Shown: in pieces, positions 6,294-8,224 of the stretch
Numbering within the stretch: the stretch's first letter is position 1
Layout: each line of letters begins with the position of its first letter
Origin: Flavobacteriaceae bacterium UBA2765
GTDB taxonomy: Bacteria > Bacteroidota > Bacteroidia > Flavobacteriales > Flavobacteriaceae
DNA: 8,224 nucleotides
Assembly (NCBI GenBank): GCA_002352665.1
Contig: DEIV01000127.1
Coordinates: 2,062 to 10,285, forward strand
Direction of reading: 5' to 3'
Translations under genes and position numbers: made by a program
The notes under the pieces: model-generated
The model's database searches: none
Told to the model about the DNA's origin: nothing
What the model saw: only the letters and a program-made list of their open reading frames with translations

Positions 6294-6332
6294 AGCAAGA
6301 ATTTGTTCTATTTACATTATCTAAGAATTTTT
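6204..6332. repeat. 129-base imperfect palindrome (MITE-like element or structured RNA)
   Basis: The left arm, AAAAATTCTTAGAT then TGTAAAT (6204-6224), and the right arm, ATTTACA (6310-6316) then ATCTAAGAATTTTT (6319-6332), are exact complements apart from two extra T bases at 6317-6318. That gives 21 paired positions closing an 85-base interior. The interior contains four copies of CATAGCA. The arms end in A-runs and T-runs, so either strand would show a long stem followed by a U-rich tail. No target-site duplication is obvious at the ends. It could be a miniature inverted-repeat element, a small RNA, or a bidirectional terminator. Confidence 0.6.
6233..6297 (-). repeat. Four CATAGCA direct repeats (TGCTATG leftward)
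   Basis: Copies start at 6233, 6261, 6276 and 6291, spaced 28, 15 and 15 bases apart. The second and fourth share an exact 15-base unit, AAAATTTTCATAGCA (6253-6267 and 6283-6297). Read leftward each copy contains TGCTATGAA; the three 15-base-spaced copies share one reading frame (Met at each ATG) and the fourth is out of frame. Confidence 0.7.
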
Positions 6333-6353
6333 CTTTCAACTATTTCTCTGGTA

Positions 6354-6384
6354 CAAATATATAACGTAAATCAAGACCAATCAA
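6354..6384 (-). promoter_or_regulatory. Leftward promoter facing the palindrome
   Basis: Read leftward, TTG (6382-6384) is followed after 20 bases by TATATTTG (6354-6361). This matches the Bacteroidota TTG/TAnnTTTG promoter in both sequence and spacing and is the best full match I found in the window. Transcription would begin near 6348 and run into the palindrome and the small reading frame. No annotated large gene lies in that direction, since DUF2797 is on the opposite strand, so it implies a small or antisense RNA. Confidence 0.5.
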
Positions 6385-6385
6385 G

Positions 6386-6421
6386 AGGAAAAATCCTTAT
6401 TTTACAGGGGATTTTTACCTG
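6386..6421. repeat. Alternating GG-A/T-run-CC elements before the lipoprotein gene
   Basis: AGGAAAAATCCT (6386-6397) and then GGGGATTTTT (6407-6416) precede the perfect hairpin at 6426-6447. GGGGATTTTT is the exact complement of AAAAATCCCC (6434-6443) inside that hairpin, so the two could pair as an alternative to it. CAGG (6405-6408) and CCTG (6418-6421) add a weak local stem. Confidence 0.4.
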
Positions 6422-6425
6422 ACAA

Positions 6426-6447
6426 AAAAGGGGAAAAATCCCCTTTT
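6426..6447. terminator. Strong bidirectional intrinsic terminator
   Basis: AAAAGGGGA (6426-6434), an AAAA loop and TCCCCTTTT (6439-6447) form a perfect 9-bp stem with an A-run on one side and a T-run on the other, the classical intrinsic terminator in both directions. It sits 21 bases before the lipoprotein -7 element, so it would insulate that promoter from rightward read-through out of purK and DUF2797. Confidence 0.7.
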
Positions 6448-6467
6448 CAATTCTTTAATATTATTTG

Positions 6468-6475
6468 TACTTTGC
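6468..6475 (+). promoter_or_regulatory. -7 element of the lipoprotein/7TM/kinase unit
   Basis: TACTTTGC resembles TAnnTTTG with one base less in the spacer. It lies in ATTTGTACTTTGCAA, nearly the same context as the element at 3679-3686. It is 27 bases before the ATG at 6502 and just after the terminator hairpin. An alternative TTG start at 6472 falls inside this element, which is a reason to reject that start. No -33 TTG is visible. Confidence 0.45.
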
Positions 6476-6501
6476 AAATACATAATCCTAAACCACTAAT
6501 T

Positions 6502-7137
6502 ATGAAAAATTTAAATCTACAAAATTCAATAAGTAGCAGAATTGCTATTTTATGTTTTATTATAACAATGCTATTGGTTTCTTGTGAAAAAGTAGAAAAA
6601 CCGCAAATTGACTACCAAGAACCTTCTAAAGAAATGTTGGCTCACCTTATTAAATTGGAAAAAGCTGCAATCATGTATAAAAAATATGGAGAACAGCGAA
6701 TTGCTATAACAGAAGACACTCTAAAAGTAATGTATGGAAAGGAGTTTAATGACACCCGAACAGTATGGTTAAATTTAGAAACTATTAAAAATTATATTGC
6801 ATATGTTGAAAAGAAATCTGCTGACAACCATGTAAAACCAGAAGGCCTACAATTTTATTTTAGCGTATATCCTAAAGGTGATAAAGGTAATGAAGAAAAT
6901 CATCAAACTTTATTTATTGCACCTACCACAAAAAATAATGAAGTGCAATCAGGTTATACATTAATAGCTGATGGCGATAAAGAAAAAGTAACTTTTATAA
7001 AAGACGCATTAAAAAGTAGAGATTATCAATCCCCACAGGAACAAAAAGCAGATAAAGCAAGTTTTTTTACAACAACTGCCTTATTGGCTAGTGAAGGTTT
7101 AATATTAAATGGTGGAACTGGAAGCCCTCCAAATTAA
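6502..7137 (+). CDS. Hypothetical lipoprotein, first gene of a membrane-signalling unit
   Basis: This is a 211-residue protein from the ATG at 6502. The signal peptide has a hydrophobic stretch at 14-26 and the lipobox LVSC, so Cys28 would be lipidated. After it come a charged stretch EKVEKPQIDYQEP (29-41), a predicted helix around 43-62, and a block (about 86-106) reading TRTVWLNLETIKNYIAYVEKK. A GLQFYFSVYP strand segment (115-124) follows, then a variable loop, and the end is ILNGGTGSPPN. I recall similar small envelope proteins of unknown function in Flavobacteriaceae, but know no named domain. It is 11 bases upstream of a seven-helix membrane protein and then histidine kinase sequences, so a role in sensing or in modulating that kinase is a reasonable guess from context only. 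Confidence 0.8.
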   Translation: MKNLNLQNSISSRIAILCFIITMLLVSCEKVEKPQIDYQEPSKEMLAHLIKLEKAAIMYKKYGEQRIAITEDTLKVMYGKEFNDTRTVWLNLETIKNYIAYVEKKSADNHVKPEGLQFYFSVYPKGDKGNEENHQTLFIAPTTKNNEVQSGYTLIADGDKEKVTFIKDALKSRDYQSPQEQKADKASFFTTTALLASEGLILNGGTGSPPN

Positions 7138-7148
7138 AATAAAAAAAA

Positions 7149-7844
7149 TTGAGTTTAACACTAGATTTATCCATATCAACAATTAGAGGTTCGATAAAAT
7201 ATTTCGAACTAATTGCTGCTATAACAGGTTCAATATATTTTTATAAATATAAGAACACACATTTAAAATATTTACTATTTCTATTATGGTACATTGTTTT
7301 TACCGAATTCTTTGGTGATTATATTAAAGAAAAAGAGATTTTAATAGTAAAAGATGTAAATGGAGTAATTTATAATTTATGGATAGTCAATTTACTATAT
7401 ATTATATTCTTTCCTGTAATCTATTATATATATTTCAAAGTCATAGAAAATTCTAAATTTAAACTATGGATTAAAATTTTCATGGTATCTTATATATTTA
7501 TTTCGATTATCAACTGGATTTTTATTCAAAGTTTTATTTTAGAATGGTCTGAATTACCATATATAGCAGGTTCTCTTTTTGTTATTATTACCGTAATATT
7601 TTATTTTATAGAATTATTAACTTCAGATAAAATAGTGATTTTTCATAGAACTTTATTATTTTGGATAAGCGTTGGTTTATTACTTTTTCATGCCGGTACT
7701 ATTCCATTTTCCATAAAAATAAATGGCTATGCTCTTATTCATGATAATGATATTGGAAATAACATATTTCTTATTATGTATATCTTGGCTGTTGTGATGT
7801 ATTCAATTTTTTCATTCGGATTTATATGGAGCAAGAAAGAGTAA
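7149..7844 (+). CDS. Seven-transmembrane protein of unknown function, TTG start
   Basis: This is a 231-residue, strongly hydrophobic protein. I count seven likely membrane helices near residues 17-33, 39-56, 74-97, 106-127, 137-157, 168-187 and 204-227. A short basic tail (WSKKE) suggests a cytoplasmic C-terminus. There are no soluble domains and no motif I can tie to an enzyme or transporter. The TTG at 7149 is chosen because the first in-frame ATG is at residue 112 and would remove the first helices; an A-rich tract precedes it in place of a Shine-Dalgarno site. It lies 11 bases after the lipoprotein gene and overlaps the next reading frame by 19 bases, so the genes are coupled. The context suggests it is the sensor or membrane partner of a histidine kinase whose own sensory part is only one helix. 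Confidence 0.8.
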   Translation: MSLTLDLSISTIRGSIKYFELIAAITGSIYFYKYKNTHLKYLLFLLWYIVFTEFFGDYIKEKEILIVKDVNGVIYNLWIVNLLYIIFFPVIYYIYFKVIENSKFKLWIKIFMVSYIFISIINWIFIQSFILEWSELPYIAGSLFVIITVIFYFIELLTSDKIVIFHRTLLFWISVGLLLFHAGTIPFSIKINGYALIHDNDIGNNIFLIMYILAVVMYSIFSFGFIWSKKE

Positions 7845-8005
7845 CATTAATTATTGTAATAAGCACAATCATAGTATTGGTATTTACCATAGCTATGATA
7901 GTGTTTTTTAGTGTTTTTCAACATATAAAAAATAAGCTGTTAATAGATAATAAAAACCTACGTAATATTATTAAAAACAAATTGTCAATCTTTACTTCTG
8001 AATAG
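7826..8005 (+). CDS. 59-residue membrane peptide resembling a truncated histidine kinase N-terminus
   Basis: This short frame starts inside the end of the 7TM gene (19-base overlap) and encodes MEQERVTLIIVIST, a membrane helix (about 7-31) ending in FFSVFQ, and a basic tail, then stops at TAG. It aligns without gaps to the start of the kinase at 8046: 16 of the first 39 residues are identical, including M-x-Q-E at the start and F-S-x-F-Q at 28-32. The simplest reading is the remnant of a tandem histidine kinase copy that has lost its dimerisation and ATP-binding domains. The alternative is a real small membrane protein that could pair with the intact kinase's helix. Continued overlap with the 7TM gene and a clean frame favour translation. 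Confidence 0.6.
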   Translation: MEQERVTLIIVISTIIVLVFTIAMIVFFSVFQHIKNKLLIDNKNLRNIIKNKLSIFTSE

Positions 8006-8045
8006 TTATCTTTCTCAAAACTTGAGTTCAATTTAAAATTTCTTT

Positions 8046-8224
8046 ATGAAGCAAGAAGATATCACCATTTTAATTTTAATAACAACACTTACCGTAGTGT
8101 TGCTAATTGTTATCATCATTATCATCTTTAGTATTTTTCAAAATAAAAAAGTTAAATTTTTAAATGAACAAAAAGAATCTAAACAACGCTTTGAAGAAGA
8201 AATTATTAAATCGCAATTAGAAAC
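8046..8224 (+). CDS. Sensor histidine kinase, N-terminus only (cut by window end)
   Basis: Fifty-nine complete codons are visible: a short N-terminus MKQEDITILI, one long membrane helix (about residues 7-31), FSIFQ, then a charged coiled-coil-like stretch (KESKQRFEEEIIKSQLE) running off the window. This N-terminal design, one helix followed by a signalling helix ending in SQLE, is what I recall from Bacteroidota histidine kinases of the HisKA_3/NarL-like type, usually paired with a LuxR-type response regulator. The catalytic domains lie outside the window, so the assignment is by resemblance. It begins 40 bases after the truncated copy and probably belongs to the same operon. Confidence 0.65.
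   Translation, partial: MKQEDITILILITTLTVVLLIVIIIIIFSIFQNKKVKFLNEQKESKQRFEEEIIKSQLE

Noticed and set aside
6204..6332. Insertion sequence
   Set aside because: It is too short for a transposase and no target-site duplication is visible; at most it is a non-autonomous miniature element.
6183..6350. CRISPR array from the repeated CATAGCA units
   Set aside because: The units are only 7-15 bases, the spacing is too short and irregular for spacers, and no cas gene is nearby.
6190..6350. 6S RNA or another known structural RNA
   Set aside because: Length and closed ends are suggestive, but the interior is made of ATG-rich repeats and lacks a recognisable 6S-like central bubble; I cannot support a named RNA family.
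6472..6501. TTG start extending the lipoprotein by ten residues
   Set aside because: The TTG falls inside the probable -7 element, and the ATG at 6502 gives a normal lipoprotein signal peptide.

Overview
The window is AT-rich, densely packed bacterial DNA and looks chromosomal, from a member of the Bacteroidota, most likely the family Flavobacteriaceae. This rests on three things. Several -7 elements match the Bacteroidota consensus TAnnTTTG, and Shine-Dalgarno sites are weak or absent. The gene families are typical of the phylum: a DUF3127 protein, a flavin reductase of the type common there, a histidine kinase with an H-box reading AHQIGTPLSS, and GreA next to a HIT protein. Finally, the signal peptides are short lipoprotein signals ending in LLGC or LVSC.

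Left part (1-2610). Two hairpins (11-30 and 43-74) follow a leftward two-gene unit, flavin reductase then a DUF3127 OB-fold protein, separated by 5 bases. The DUF3127 protein ends in DDLPF, the tail used by single-stranded DNA-binding proteins to recruit partners. A sensor histidine kinase diverges from this unit. Its -7 element lies so close to the ATG that the mRNA may be leaderless.

Middle part (2611-6136). A leftward greA-HIT operon converges with the kinase. From the same intergenic region a rightward unit starts: a small Rieske-like lipoprotein with an altered cluster-binding motif, purK overlapping it by ATGA, and a DUF2797 protein with a four-cysteine cluster and a GIY-YIG-like core.

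Right part (6137-8224). A 365-base gap holds the most unusual DNA. It has a 129-base imperfect palindrome enclosing four CATAGCA repeats. A good leftward promoter faces it, and a 36-codon leftward reading frame with a five-residue repeat lies across it. A run of alternating hairpins follows. Next comes a probable membrane-signalling operon: a lipoprotein of unknown function, a seven-helix membrane protein, a 59-residue membrane peptide that resembles the start of a histidine kinase, and the beginning of a second, intact-looking kinase cut by the window edge. The short peptide and the second kinase align without gaps, which points to a tandem duplication in which one copy was truncated.

Most of the window is housekeeping. 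The regions most worth follow-up are the 6150-6450 intergenic structure and the lipoprotein/7TM/kinase module with its truncated duplicate.
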